A stretch of 52,897 nt of DNA from Rhodospirillales bacterium (GTDB lineage: Bacteria; Pseudomonadota; Alphaproteobacteria; Acetobacterales; Acetobacteraceae). Positions within the stretch are counted from its first letter, which is position 1; the number at the start of each line of letters is the position of its first letter. Shown one piece after another: positions 20,173-28,408 of this stretch. The notes beneath the pieces are model-generated. The model saw only the letters and a program-made list of their open reading frames with translations. It had not been told where the DNA came from and made no database searches. The stretch lies in contig JANYDF010000130.1 of assembly GCA_025359905.1 (NCBI GenBank), positions 1-52,897 on the forward strand. The letters are read 5' to 3'. The position numbers and the translations under genes are program-made.

Positions 20173-21234
20173 ATGCGCGCCTGGGCCGTGGTGGAGAACG
20201 CAGCGCCGCTGCAAGAAATCGAGCTGCCGACACCTGAGCCCACCGGCACCCAGGTGCTGCTCGACGTGACGCATTGCGGCGTGTGCCATTCCGATCTGCA
20301 TGTTTGGGAAGGCCGCTACGACCTCGGTGGCGGCCGGATCATGAATTTGAAGGATCGCGGCGTCACGCTGCCGCTGGCGATGGGCCACGAGATCGTCGGG
20401 CGTGTGGCCAAACGCGGCCCGGACGCCACCGGCGTGCAGGTGGGCGATGTGCGGATTGTCTATCCGTGGGTGGGCTGCGGCACCTGCGCCACTTGCCTCG
20501 CCGACGAAGACAACATGTGCCAGATCGGCCGCGCCATCGGCATTTTCCAGCACGGCGGCTACGCCACCCAGGTGCTGGCGATGCATCCGCGCCATCTGGT
20601 CGATCCTGGCACGCTCGACCCCGCACTGGCCGCCACCTACGCCTGTTCCGGGATCACGGTGTATTCGGCCATCGCCAAAGTGATGCCGTTGCCACAAGAT
20701 GAACCACTGTTGCTGATCGGCGCGGGCGGGCTAGGTCTTAGTGCGCTGGCGGTGCTGAAGGCGATGGGTCATCGCAACACCATCGTCGCTGACCTGAGTG
20801 CTGAAAAGCGGCAGGCGGCGCTGGACGCTGGCGCGGCGCAGGTGGTGGACACCGGCGGCGAGGGCGCCACCGCGCGGCTGGTGGAAGCGGCGGGCGGGCC
20901 GCTGGGCGCGATCATCGATCTGGTGAACGGCTCGGCGACGGCGGCGATGGCGTTCGCGGCACTGCGCAAGGGCGGCAAGCTGATTCAGGTCGGGCTGTTC
21001 GGCGGCGAGGTTCGGCTGCCGCTGCCGCTGATGGCGATGCGGGCGCTGACCGTGCAGGGCAGCTTTGTCGGAACGGTGAAGGATTTGCGCGCGCTGGTGC
21101 AACTGGCGCAGAACGGCGGCCTGCCGGGCTTGCCGATCACCGAGGTGCCGATGCCGCAGGCCGACGCGGCGTTGATGCGGCTGCGTGACGGCAAGGTCAC
21201 TGGGCGGATTGTGCTGCGTGCCGAAGCGGCGTGA
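20173..21234 (+). CDS. Zinc-dependent alcohol dehydrogenase (MDR family)
   Basis: A 353-residue cytosolic NAD(P)-dependent dehydrogenase. The catalytic zinc ligands are visible as CGVCHSDLH (Cys35) and GHE (His72-Glu73). The structural zinc site is Cys102, Cys105, Cys108 and Cys116 in CGTCATCLADEDNMC. The Rossmann motif is GAGGLGLSALAVLKAMG. The substrate is unknown. ATG 20173 is chosen because AGAGGGA lies about eight bases upstream; an upstream in-frame ATG at 20143 has no such site. The next gene, a second MDR reductase, starts 15 nt after the stop, so the pair is probably co-transcribed. Confidence 0.88.
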   Translation: MRAWAVVENAAPLQEIELPTPEPTGTQVLLDVTHCGVCHSDLHVWEGRYDLGGGRIMNLKDRGVTLPLAMGHEIVGRVAKRGPDATGVQVGDVRIVYPWVGCGTCATCLADEDNMCQIGRAIGIFQHGGYATQVLAMHPRHLVDPGTLDPALAATYACSGITVYSAIAKVMPLPQDEPLLLIGAGGLGLSALAVLKAMGHRNTIVADLSAEKRQAALDAGAAQVVDTGGEGATARLVEAAGGPLGAIIDLVNGSATAAMAFAALRKGGKLIQVGLFGGEVRLPLPLMAMRALTVQGSFVGTVKDLRALVQLAQNGGLPGLPITEVPMPQADAALMRLRDGKVTGRIVLRAEAA

Positions 21235-21248
21235 CGGGGGAACTGATA

Positions 21249-22271
21249 ATGACATCGGTCAACGGACTGCGCCGCTCGCTGGTGCTCAAACGCCGCCCGG
21301 ACGGCGAGCCGGGGCCGGAGGATTTCCAGATGGTGGAAACCGCGTTGCCCGCGCCGGGCCACGGCGAGGTGCTGACACGCACCATCTGGCTGTCGATTGA
21401 CCCGTATATGCGCGGCCGGCTGTACGACCGTCCGTCGTACGCGCCCTCGGTCGGCATCGGCGAGACCATGACCGGCGAGACCGTCGGCGAAGTGATCGCC
21501 TCGGCCGATCCCGGTTTCGCGCCCGGCGACTATGTGGTGGGCAGCCGGGGCTGGGAGACGCATTCGCTGTCCAAGGCCAGCGACCTGACCAAGTTGCCGG
21601 CCAGCAGCGCGCATCTCTCGGCCTATCTCGGCGTGCTCGGGATGCCGGGCACCACGGCGTATTCGGGCCTGAAGGACATCGGCCAGCCGAAAGCCGGGGA
21701 GACGGTGGTGGTGTCCGCCGCGTCCGGGCCGGTCGGCTCGGTGGCCGGGCAATTGGCCAAGCGCGCCGGGTGCCGGGTGGTGGGTGTCGCGGGCGGGCCG
21801 GACAAGTGCCTGTGGGTGCAGGAGGCGCTGGGCTTCGACGACTGCATCGACCATCGCAGCCACGACGTGGCGACCGCACTGCGCGCGGCGTGCCCTGACG
21901 GCATCGACGTGTATTGGGAAAACGTCGGCGGCGCGGTGCAGGCGGCGGCGTTCGGCCAGCTCAATTTCTTCGCCCGCGTGGTGATGTGCGGCATGGTGGC
22001 GCAATACAACGACGCCAGGCCGCCGCCGGGGCCGAACCTTGGCTTCGTGGTCGGCAAGCGGGTGCGCATCGAAGGCCTGATCGTGTTCGACAAGCCGGAG
22101 CGCTACGGCGAGTGGCGGGCGCTGGCCGCCCCCTGGGTGGCGGATGGCAGCCTGAAATACCGCGAGACGGTGGCGGACGGCCTGGAAACTGCGCCGCAGG
22201 CGCTGGCCGATGTGCTGAGCGGCGGCAATTTCGGCAAGATGCTGGTGCGCGTGGGGCCGGAGCGGGTGTAG
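21249..22271 (+). CDS. NADP-dependent oxidoreductase of the zinc-free MDR (leukotriene B4 dehydrogenase-like) family
   Basis: A 340-residue medium-chain reductase without zinc ligands, related to E. coli CurA (formerly YncB) and the prostaglandin/alkenal reductases that reduce carbon-carbon double bonds next to carbonyls. Typical segments are LSIDPYMRGRL, VGSRGWETHSL, LGVLGMPGTTAYSGL, the nucleotide-binding VSAASGPVGSVAGQLAK, YWENVGG, and GLIVFDKPERY. ATG 21249 has a GGGGGAA ribosome site; a GTG at 21231 overlaps the preceding stop and is the alternative. Substrate unknown. Confidence 0.9.
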   Translation: MTSVNGLRRSLVLKRRPDGEPGPEDFQMVETALPAPGHGEVLTRTIWLSIDPYMRGRLYDRPSYAPSVGIGETMTGETVGEVIASADPGFAPGDYVVGSRGWETHSLSKASDLTKLPASSAHLSAYLGVLGMPGTTAYSGLKDIGQPKAGETVVVSAASGPVGSVAGQLAKRAGCRVVGVAGGPDKCLWVQEALGFDDCIDHRSHDVATALRAACPDGIDVYWENVGGAVQAAAFGQLNFFARVVMCGMVAQYNDARPPPGPNLGFVVGKRVRIEGLIVFDKPERYGEWRALAAPWVADGSLKYRETVADGLETAPQALADVLSGGNFGKMLVRVGPERV

Positions 22272-22282
22272 AAACCCGAATT

Positions 22283-22609
22283 ATGCACCAGGACATTGCC
22301 AGCAAGCGCGAGGCGTTGGCCGGACTTTGCCGCCGCTACGGCGTCGCGCGGCTTGAGGTGTTCGGGTCTGCCGCGCGCGCGGTGGATTTCGACCCGGAGC
22401 ACAGCGACGTCGATCTTTTGGTTACGTTCACATCGGCCGTGGACCACGACTTCGCCAGCTTCGCCGATTTCGGTCAGGCGTTGGAAACCCTGTTCGGCCG
22501 CAAGGTTGATCTTGTGGAACGCCCGGCTGTCGAGGCCAGCCGCAACCCAATCCGCCGCCGCCGTATCCTGGCGGAAGCCGAGGCCTTGTTTGCCGCCTGC
22601 CTGTCCTGA
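22283..22609 (+). CDS. MNT-type minimal nucleotidyltransferase (MntA-like)
   Basis: A 108-residue protein of the minimal nucleotidyltransferase superfamily. It shows the family motif GSAARA (residues 28-33) followed by the metal-binding pair Asp42/Asp44 in SDVDLLV, with VDLVERPAVE later. Proteins of this size often act as the antitoxin of MntA-HepT modules by AMP-modifying the HEPN toxin. No intact HEPN gene follows; 168 nt of apparently non-coding sequence separates it from the next gene. No strong ribosome site is seen before the ATG. It could be an orphan antitoxin or an independent enzyme. Confidence 0.75.
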   Translation: MHQDIASKREALAGLCRRYGVARLEVFGSAARAVDFDPEHSDVDLLVTFTSAVDHDFASFADFGQALETLFGRKVDLVERPAVEASRNPIRRRRILAEAEALFAACLS

Positions 22610-22777
22610 TCGCTTTGCTGGCACCGCTGCTGCCACCTGAGATCGGCCGCCCGCATTGATACGCTCAGGTCAGCAAACTGCATCGCCAAGCCGATTGCGG
22701 CGCGGTGCGAAAACCACGATCCTCGCCTCACGTTTGAAAAAAAGACGGCACATGCCGCGCGCAGGTGAGGAAATCAG

Positions 22778-23893
22778 ATGACCCAGATCGGCATCGGCGT
22801 CATCGGCGCCGGCTACATGGGCAAGGCCCATTCGGTGGCGATGGCCGCCGTGGCGGCGGTGTTTGATACCGCGCTGCGCCCGGTGCTGGAAATGATCTGC
22901 ACCACCACCGAGGCGGGGGCGGCGGAACGGGCGCGGCAGTTCGGCTTTGCCCGCGCCACCGCCGATTGGCGGCTGCTGGTGGACGACCCCAAGGTGCAAG
23001 CCGTGGTGATCGCCAGCCCGCAGCACACGCATATGGACATCGCGCTGGTCGCCTTGGCGCGCGGCAAGCCGGTGTTCTGCGAAAAGCCGCTTGGGCTGAA
23101 TGTCGCGCAAAGCCGTGCCATGGTGGCCGCCGCCGAGGCCAGCGGCTGCGCCAACATGACCGGCTTCAACTACATCCGCACGCCCGCCTCGCAACTGGCC
23201 CGCCAGATCATCGCGGCCGGCGAGATCGGCGAAATCACCTATTTTCGTGGAGAGCACACCGAGGATTTTCTGTCCGACCCGAACGAGCCAGCCAATTGGC
23301 GCACCGAGGGGCTGGCCAGCGGGGCGATGGGCGATCTGGCGCCGCACATGATCAACGCCGCTCTGGCGTTGGCCGGGCCGATCGACTCGCTGATCGCCGA
23401 CATCGCCACGGTGCACAAAACCCGGCCCAGCCCGCACGGCGCGGTGGCAGTGACCAACGACGACCAGGGGCAGTTCATTTGCCGCTTCGCCAACGGCGCG
23501 ATGGGGGCGCTGTTCTTCAGCCGCACCGCCAAGGGCCGCAAGATGGGCTATGCCTACGACATCTACGGCACCAAAGGCTCGCTCCGCTTCGATCAGGAAG
23601 ATCAGAACGCGCTGTGGCTGTACAAAGGCGACGCGAAGGCGGACCGGCAGGGCTTCACCAAAATTCTGACCGGGCCAGACCATCCGGATTTCAAAGCTTT
23701 TTGCCTCGGCGCCGGGCATGGCACCGGCTACCAGGACCAGATCATCATCGAGGCGCGCGACTTCTTGCAGGCCATCGCTACGCGCCAGCCGGTGTGGCCG
23801 ACCTTCCGTGACGGTATGCTGGTCAATCAGGTCATCGAAGCCGCCCGCCAGTCGCATGCCGGGCGGCGCTGGGTGGATGTGCGGGAGGTTTGA
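22778..23893 (+). CDS. Gfo/Idh/MocA-family oxidoreductase (first of two)
   Basis: A 371-residue NAD(P)-dependent sugar or inositol dehydrogenase-like protein. The Rossmann fingerprint is IGVIGAGYMGKAHSVAM, and the family lysine lies in the conserved CEKPLGLN. GFNYIRTP and the C-terminal beta-sheet domain with GDLAPHMINAALAL complete the fold. The aspartate/histidine pair in the substrate pocket is present in DLAPHMIN. The ATG is preceded by GTGAGGAAA. The second Gfo/Idh gene starts four bases after the stop, so the two are one operon. The substrate is not predictable. Confidence 0.88.
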   Translation: MTQIGIGVIGAGYMGKAHSVAMAAVAAVFDTALRPVLEMICTTTEAGAAERARQFGFARATADWRLLVDDPKVQAVVIASPQHTHMDIALVALARGKPVFCEKPLGLNVAQSRAMVAAAEASGCANMTGFNYIRTPASQLARQIIAAGEIGEITYFRGEHTEDFLSDPNEPANWRTEGLASGAMGDLAPHMINAALALAGPIDSLIADIATVHKTRPSPHGAVAVTNDDQGQFICRFANGAMGALFFSRTAKGRKMGYAYDIYGTKGSLRFDQEDQNALWLYKGDAKADRQGFTKILTGPDHPDFKAFCLGAGHGTGYQDQIIIEARDFLQAIATRQPVWPTFRDGMLVNQVIEAARQSHAGRRWVDVREV

Positions 23894-23897
23894 CACC

Positions 23898-25049
23898 ATG
23901 GACAAACTCAACTGGGGGCTGATCGGCGGCGGCAAGGGCAGCCAGATCGGCCCGGCGCACCGCATCGGGGCGGCCATCGATGGGCTTTTCACGCTGCAAG
24001 CCGGGGCGCTGGATATCGACGCCGCGCGGGGACGCGACTTCGCCATCGGCCTCGGTATCGCGCCGGAGCGGGCGTACGGCGATTGGCAGGCGATGCTGGC
24101 CAATGAGCGCGGGCGGCTCGATCTGGTGACGGTGGCAACGCCGAACGCCACGCACTACCCGATCACCAAAGCGTTCCTTGAAGCCGGCATCAACGTGCTG
24201 TGCGAAAAACCGATGACGGTGACGGTTGAGCAAGCCGAGGACATCGCCGCCACGGCCGCCCGCACCGGGACTATTTGCGCGGTGAATTACGGCTACAGCG
24301 GCTACGCGCTGGTGCGCCACATGCGCGCGATGGTGGCGCGCGGCGACCTGGGCCGGGTGCGGCTGATCAAGGCCGAGTTCGCCCACGGCTTTCACGCCGA
24401 CGCGGCGGACGCCGACAACCCGCGCTCGCGCTGGCGCTACAACCCGGCGCAGGCGGGTATTTCGGCGGTGTTCGCCGATTGCGGCATCCATGCGCTGCAT
24501 ATGGCGAGCTTCATCGCCGGGCAGCAGGCGCTGGAACTATCCGCCGATTTCGTCGCGTGTTTGCCCGGCCGCTTGCTGGAAGACGACGCGATGGTGAACC
24601 TGCGGCTCGACGGCGGCGCCGTGGTGCGGCTGTGGACCAGTGCGGTGGCCATCGGGCGGATGCACGGGCTGAACATTCAGGTGTTCGGCGAAACGGGCGG
24701 GCTGCGCTGGGCGCAGGAATGGCCGAACCAGTTGTTCTGGACCCCGCTCGGCGAAACCACCCGCATTTTGGAACGCGGCGGGCCGGGCCTGTCGCCGGAA
24801 GCCGACCGTGCCTCTCGCGTCACGATGGGCCACGCCGAGGGCATGCCGCTGGCGTTCGCCAATATCTACGCCGATCTGGCCGAGGTGATCGCCGCCCGCA
24901 AGCAAGGCCGCACCCCCGATCCGCTGGCGCTGCACTACCCCACCGCCCAGGACGGGTTGCGCTCGATTGCCGCGATCCGTGCTGCGGTCGAGTCGGCGCA
25001 GTCTCGCGGGGCGTGGGTGGATGCGCGGCCACCGAGTTTGCGCTCGTAA
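23898..25049 (+). CDS. Gfo/Idh/MocA-family oxidoreductase (second of two)
   Basis: A 383-residue relative of the preceding gene product but from a different subgroup. Its start LNWGLIGGGKGSQIGPAHRIGA lacks the usual GAGxMG pattern and instead has GGGKGSQIG, typical of a subgroup of large Gfo/Idh dehydrogenases. The catalytic lysine motif CEKPMTVTVEQAED, NYGYSGYALVRHMRAMV, and a C-terminal substrate domain are present. ATG 23898 begins right at the family start; the frame is open further upstream inside the previous gene. Tandem pairs like this commonly act in sequence in the breakdown of an inositol or uncommon sugar. Confidence 0.88.
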   Translation: MDKLNWGLIGGGKGSQIGPAHRIGAAIDGLFTLQAGALDIDAARGRDFAIGLGIAPERAYGDWQAMLANERGRLDLVTVATPNATHYPITKAFLEAGINVLCEKPMTVTVEQAEDIAATAARTGTICAVNYGYSGYALVRHMRAMVARGDLGRVRLIKAEFAHGFHADAADADNPRSRWRYNPAQAGISAVFADCGIHALHMASFIAGQQALELSADFVACLPGRLLEDDAMVNLRLDGGAVVRLWTSAVAIGRMHGLNIQVFGETGGLRWAQEWPNQLFWTPLGETTRILERGGPGLSPEADRASRVTMGHAEGMPLAFANIYADLAEVIAARKQGRTPDPLALHYPTAQDGLRSIAAIRAAVESAQSRGAWVDARPPSLRS

Positions 25050-25095
25050 CAACTGGTATGGCGGATGCCTCATCCCATTGCGCCGTCACCCCGCG

Positions 25096-25830
25096 TCACA
25101 TCGGATAGCCCAGCGTCTCCATCATCGCGCCGCACGCGCTGACGAAGACTTGCCGCTGCTCGCTGCTCCAGCCGGTGTCATTCAGCGTCAGCCGCCGCGC
25201 CCGGTCATGCGTGGCGGTGGCTTCGACCTGCCGGCTATGGAAGCATGCCGCCAGCGCCGCCGCTTGGCCGGGCGCGCCCAGATGCGCCGCAATCCGCGCG
25301 CCGGTGGCGTCCGCCGCGTTGGCCATATCGAACTGCTCCACTTCCAGCACAGCCTCGCGCACATTGGGCGGCAGCGTGCGCGCGGCAATCAGCCCGGCCA
25401 TGCTGCGCTGCCATTTGCGGCAGGCGATGGCGAAGGGTTCGCGGAACTTGGCGATATGCGAGGCCACAGTTTCGGTGCCGGTTCGCCTGGTCAGCAAAAT
25501 CCGCGCACCGGGAAATGCGGCCAGGATCAGCGGCAGGCCCGCAATCACGCCGGGGGTTTTGTCCACCCAGCGCCCGGCGGGGAATTCCGCCGCGTAGGCG
25601 TCGCGGATGAATTGCGCCATGAGGCCGCGAAAGCCTTCCGCGTCGAGCCTTGCCGCCATCACCGGCTGGCCGCGAAACCGGCTGGTGTAGGCGGTCCAGC
25701 GTTCATCCATGTCGGCAAACACCGGCATGACGTGGCTTTCGCCCACGCCGGGCAGCCCGAAGGTTTCACCCACGGCGAAATACAAAATCGATGTGCCGGA
25801 CCGCGCCGGGCCGAGGATGAAGACTTTCAG
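25096..25830 (-). CDS. Sulfotransferase-family protein, no canonical start codon before the PAPS loop
   Basis: A sulfotransferase-type protein of about 244 residues that would transfer sulfate from PAPS to a hydroxyl acceptor. The 5'-phosphosulfate-binding loop is KVFILGPARSGTSIL at the extreme N-terminus. A second PAPS-contact region is seen in ILLTRRTGTETVASHIAKF. The frame containing the loop is closed by a TGA at 25843-25845. Between that stop and the loop there is no ATG, GTG or TTG, only a CTG at 25828-25830, which is taken here as the start. The first ATG (25783-25785) comes after the loop. It lies seven nucleotides after the otsA stop on the same strand. A CTG start, a +1 frameshift from otsA, or a recently damaged gene are all possible. 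Confidence 0.72.
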   Translation of the reverse strand: MKVFILGPARSGTSILYFAVGETFGLPGVGESHVMPVFADMDERWTAYTSRFRGQPVMAARLDAEGFRGLMAQFIRDAYAAEFPAGRWVDKTPGVIAGLPLILAAFPGARILLTRRTGTETVASHIAKFREPFAIACRKWQRSMAGLIAARTLPPNVREAVLEVEQFDMANAADATGARIAAHLGAPGQAAALAACFHSRQVEATATHDRARRLTLNDTGWSSEQRQVFVSACGAMMETLGYPM

Positions 25831-25837
25831 CGCACGC

Positions 25838-27397
25838 TCAGTTCAGCTTGACGCCTTCGGGCATCATCATCGCGGTCAACTCGCGCTCCGCGCCACCGCG
25901 CTCATTGATGCGAATGTCGGCGGCATAGTCGCTGGCGTAGGCGGCGGACGTGCTGTCTTGCACTAACGTCAGATTGGCCCGCGCCGGACGCTCGCTGTCG
26001 CCGCTGGTGTTGACGGCGGCGATCGAAGCGGCGCGCAGCAGGCTGGCGACGAAGGCGCGGCCCCAGGCGATTGGCGAGCGATCCTGGATGGCGTCCCACA
26101 TCGACTCCCACCGCTCACGCCGCTCGGCCAGCGGCATCGTCAGCGCGCGGTTCAGCGCGTCGCCCATCGCGTCGCAGTCGTGCGGGTTGATCAGTAGTGC
26201 CGCGTCGAGTTGCTGGGCGGCGCCGGCGAAGCGCGACAGGATCAGCACGCCGGGGTCGGCCGGGTTCTGCGCTGCCACATATTCCTTGGCGACCAAATTC
26301 ATCCCGTCGCGCAGTGGCGTTACCAGCCCGACGCGGGCGATGCGCATGTAGCCGGCCACCAGCGTGCGGTCGACGGCGCGCGACACCAGCCGCAACGGCA
26401 GCCAATCGGGTTCGGCCAGATCGGCGTTCAGGCTGCCCGCCTCGCGGTCCAGTGCGGTGCGCAGCGCGCGATAGGTGCTGACTTCCTTGCGGGAAATCGC
26501 GGCGATTTGCAGCAGCGTGGTGCGGCGGATCCACTCCGGGTGCACTTCCAGCAGGCGGCGCAGCCCGGCCAAGCGTTGCAGCAAGCCCTTGGTCGGGTCC
26601 AGCCGCTCGACGCCCAAGATCATGTGCTGCCCGGCGATGCTGGCGCGCAGGCGCTCGGCTTCGGGCGATTTCGCCATCTTTTCCGCGAGTTGCGCGAAGC
26701 CGTGCGGCTCGATTTCGACCGGGAACACGCCCAGGCGCACGCGGCGGCCGTTCACATTCAGCACGTTATTGGCCAGCCGCACCGCATTGCCGAACAGGTC
26801 GGCGGCGGCGGCGAAATTGGCCAGATCGTTCTCGGTCTGGAAGCCGATCAGGTCGGCGTGCAGCAGGTCGCGCACCAGCGCGCCCATTTCCGGCGCGGCG
26901 GCCAGCACGTCGGCCGAGGCGAACGGCACATGCAGGAAAAAGCCGATGGGGTTCTGCACGCCGCGCTGGCGCAGCGCGTTGGGCAGCGACATCAGGTGGA
27001 AGTCATGAATCCACACCAGATCGGTCGGGCGCAGCAGCGGCTGCAAGGTGGCGGCGATGCGGGCGTTGACCTCGCGGTACGCTTTCGCGTCGCGCCGGTC
27101 GTACTGCATCGCTTCCGGCATGGTGTGCAGCAGCGGCCACAGCACGCTGTTGGAGAAGTTGGTGTAGTAGCGCTCGTGTTCTTCCGGAGTCAGATCTATC
27201 GTGGCGTAGTCCACCCCCGCCTCGTGCTGCACGCACACGCTGTTGGCGCTGGCATTGGGCACGATCGCCCCGCTCCAGCCGAACCACAGCCCGCCGCGCT
27301 TTTCCATCAGCCCGTCCAACGCGACGGCAAGGCCGCCCGCGTGGCTGCCGGAGGAGGGGAGCGGAACCCGATTGGATACGACGACTAGGCGGTTCAT
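25838..27397 (-). CDS. otsA: Alpha,alpha-trehalose-phosphate synthase (UDP-forming)
   Basis: Transfers glucose from UDP-glucose to glucose 6-phosphate to make trehalose 6-phosphate, for osmotic and desiccation protection; cytosolic GT20 enzyme. Visible landmarks are SNRVPLP, GGLAVALDGLMEKRGGLWFGWSG, DLVWIHDFHLMSLP, IGFFLHVPFAS, GFQTENDLANF, GVERLDPTKGLLQRL, and the nucleotide-sugar pocket TPLRDGMNLVAKEYVAAQ. At 519 residues it is about 40-50 longer than E. coli OtsA, the extra being a C-terminal polar tail. No otsB phosphatase is in the window. The next gene on the strand is a sulfotransferase with only seven bases between them. Confidence 0.93.
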   Translation of the reverse strand: MNRLVVVSNRVPLPSSGSHAGGLAVALDGLMEKRGGLWFGWSGAIVPNASANSVCVQHEAGVDYATIDLTPEEHERYYTNFSNSVLWPLLHTMPEAMQYDRRDAKAYREVNARIAATLQPLLRPTDLVWIHDFHLMSLPNALRQRGVQNPIGFFLHVPFASADVLAAAPEMGALVRDLLHADLIGFQTENDLANFAAAADLFGNAVRLANNVLNVNGRRVRLGVFPVEIEPHGFAQLAEKMAKSPEAERLRASIAGQHMILGVERLDPTKGLLQRLAGLRRLLEVHPEWIRRTTLLQIAAISRKEVSTYRALRTALDREAGSLNADLAEPDWLPLRLVSRAVDRTLVAGYMRIARVGLVTPLRDGMNLVAKEYVAAQNPADPGVLILSRFAGAAQQLDAALLINPHDCDAMGDALNRALTMPLAERRERWESMWDAIQDRSPIAWGRAFVASLLRAASIAAVNTSGDSERPARANLTLVQDSTSAAYASDYAADIRINERGGAERELTAMMMPEGVKLN

Positions 27398-27431
27398 CGT
27401 GCCTCCAGCAGGCCAAAATTCAGCACAGCGT

Positions 27432-27448
27432 GCGTCCGCAGCGGACGC
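27432..27448. repeat. 8-bp inverted repeat upstream of otsA
   Basis: GCGTCCGC (27432-27439) and GCGGACGC (27441-27448) are perfect inverted arms around a single A. The centre is about 43 bases upstream of the otsA ATG (27397), a position suited to an operator over the promoter or to a leader hairpin. Symmetry and location are the only evidence. Confidence 0.4.
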
Positions 27449-27707
27449 GCACAGCCAAACTTGCCCGGAATGATTGGGTCAGGCGTTCCCGCGCCGCGCC
27501 GCGCGCCGGTTGATCGGCGTCCGTTCGGTTCACGGCCGCGAGATACGGCGGAATTGCGCCGTGCGAAAGCGGTTGCAGCATGATGCCATGCAAAATCGTC
27601 ATCGTGACGGCTTTGCCCTTCACCCCCGGCCAACGCACGCGCAAAAATGCCGCCCACAGGAGCAGCGCTATTCGTGCGTGGTGAGCAAGGAAACTGAGGC
27701 ACCGGAA

Positions 27708-27736
27708 ACTCCTGGCGGGATTGCCGCATCAGGAGT
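27708..27736. repeat. Two-part stem-loop in the otsA-crcB gap
   Basis: ACTCCTG (27708-27714) pairs with CAGGAGT (27730-27736), and an inner GCGG (27715-27718) pairs with CCGC (27724-27727), leaving a five-base loop and a two-base bulge. No T-run follows on either strand, so it is not a standard intrinsic terminator. It may be an RNA 3'-end structure for crcB, a REP-like element, or part of a small RNA. Confidence 0.45.
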
Positions 27737-27928
27737 CATGCGCACGACCTGTGGCGATATTGCGGCGCGGAAAATGACACTTGGCCGCAATCAGCCGGAT
27801 TTGACCGCCGGTCCGGCGGGAAGGCGCGGAAATCTGCGCCGGGCCGCATCGTGGCGGGACAGGCGGCAGTGCGGTGGCGATTGAGTGGCAGGTGCGCGCC
27901 GTCTGCATGGCGCGCTGCGCCAGCCGGA

Positions 27929-28324
27929 TCAGCCGGTCAGCAAGCCAAAACGCACGGCGAGCAAATGCCCGGCCGTGACCGAGGCGAGGCACAGCACCAC
28001 GGACAGCCCGACATACCCGGCCGCCCACGCCCAATGCCCGGCGCGGGCCAGGGCCAGGGTTTGCAGGCTAAACGCCGAAAACGTGGTGTAGCCGCCGCAA
28101 ATGCCCGCCATCACGAACAGCCGCGCATTGACGCTGGCGGGCAGCGGGCCGTCGGCCACGGTCAGCGTGGCGAATAGTCCGATGACGAAACTGCCAACAA
28201 TATTGATCGCGAGCGTGCCCCACGGAAACATCTCGCCCAACAGGCGCGCGATCCACAATCCGGTCCAATAGCGCCCCACGCTGCCCAGCGCGCCGCCGAG
28301 CGCCACCCAAAGACTTGCTGCCAT
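27929..28324 (-). CDS. crcB: Fluoride exporter CrcB/Fluc
   Basis: A 131-residue inner-membrane protein that forms a dimeric fluoride channel and protects against fluoride toxicity. Four hydrophobic segments are visible. The signatures GGALGSVGRYWTG near the N-terminus, NIVGSFVIGL (with the conserved pore Asn), and GICGGYTTFSAFSLQ (with the phenylalanine-box and sodium-site residues) match the family. The start at 28324 gives the standard N-terminus. It is divergent from cydD. No fluoride riboswitch consensus was recognised in the 84 nt upstream. Confidence 0.93.
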   Translation of the reverse strand: MAASLWVALGGALGSVGRYWTGLWIARLLGEMFPWGTLAINIVGSFVIGLFATLTVADGPLPASVNARLFVMAGICGGYTTFSAFSLQTLALARAGHWAWAAGYVGLSVVLCLASVTAGHLLAVRFGLLTG

Positions 28325-28408
28325 GCTCGATACCCTGCCCACGGATCGCTTAGCGAAGCCTCGCAGGCCTGTCCAACGCTGCGCGGCCACGCTACACGCT
28401 GCCAAATC

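Larger units (their letters stand above)
27398..27928. other. 531-nt intergenic stretch between crcB and otsA
   Basis: No convincing gene is seen on either strand; the open frames here have no recognisable family features and unbalanced Arg-rich compositions. The stretch holds several inverted repeats, described separately (27432-27448 and 27708-27736), plus CCGCCG-GTC-CGGCGG at 27805-27819. It contains the 5' region of otsA and the 3' region of crcB, both transcribed leftwards. It could hold regulatory RNA or a decayed gene. Confidence 0.5.

Noticed and set aside
22778-25049. The two Gfo/Idh genes as a recent tandem duplication
   Set aside because: Their N-terminal nucleotide motifs and lengths differ clearly (GAGYMGKAH versus GGGKGSQIG), so they belong to different subgroups.
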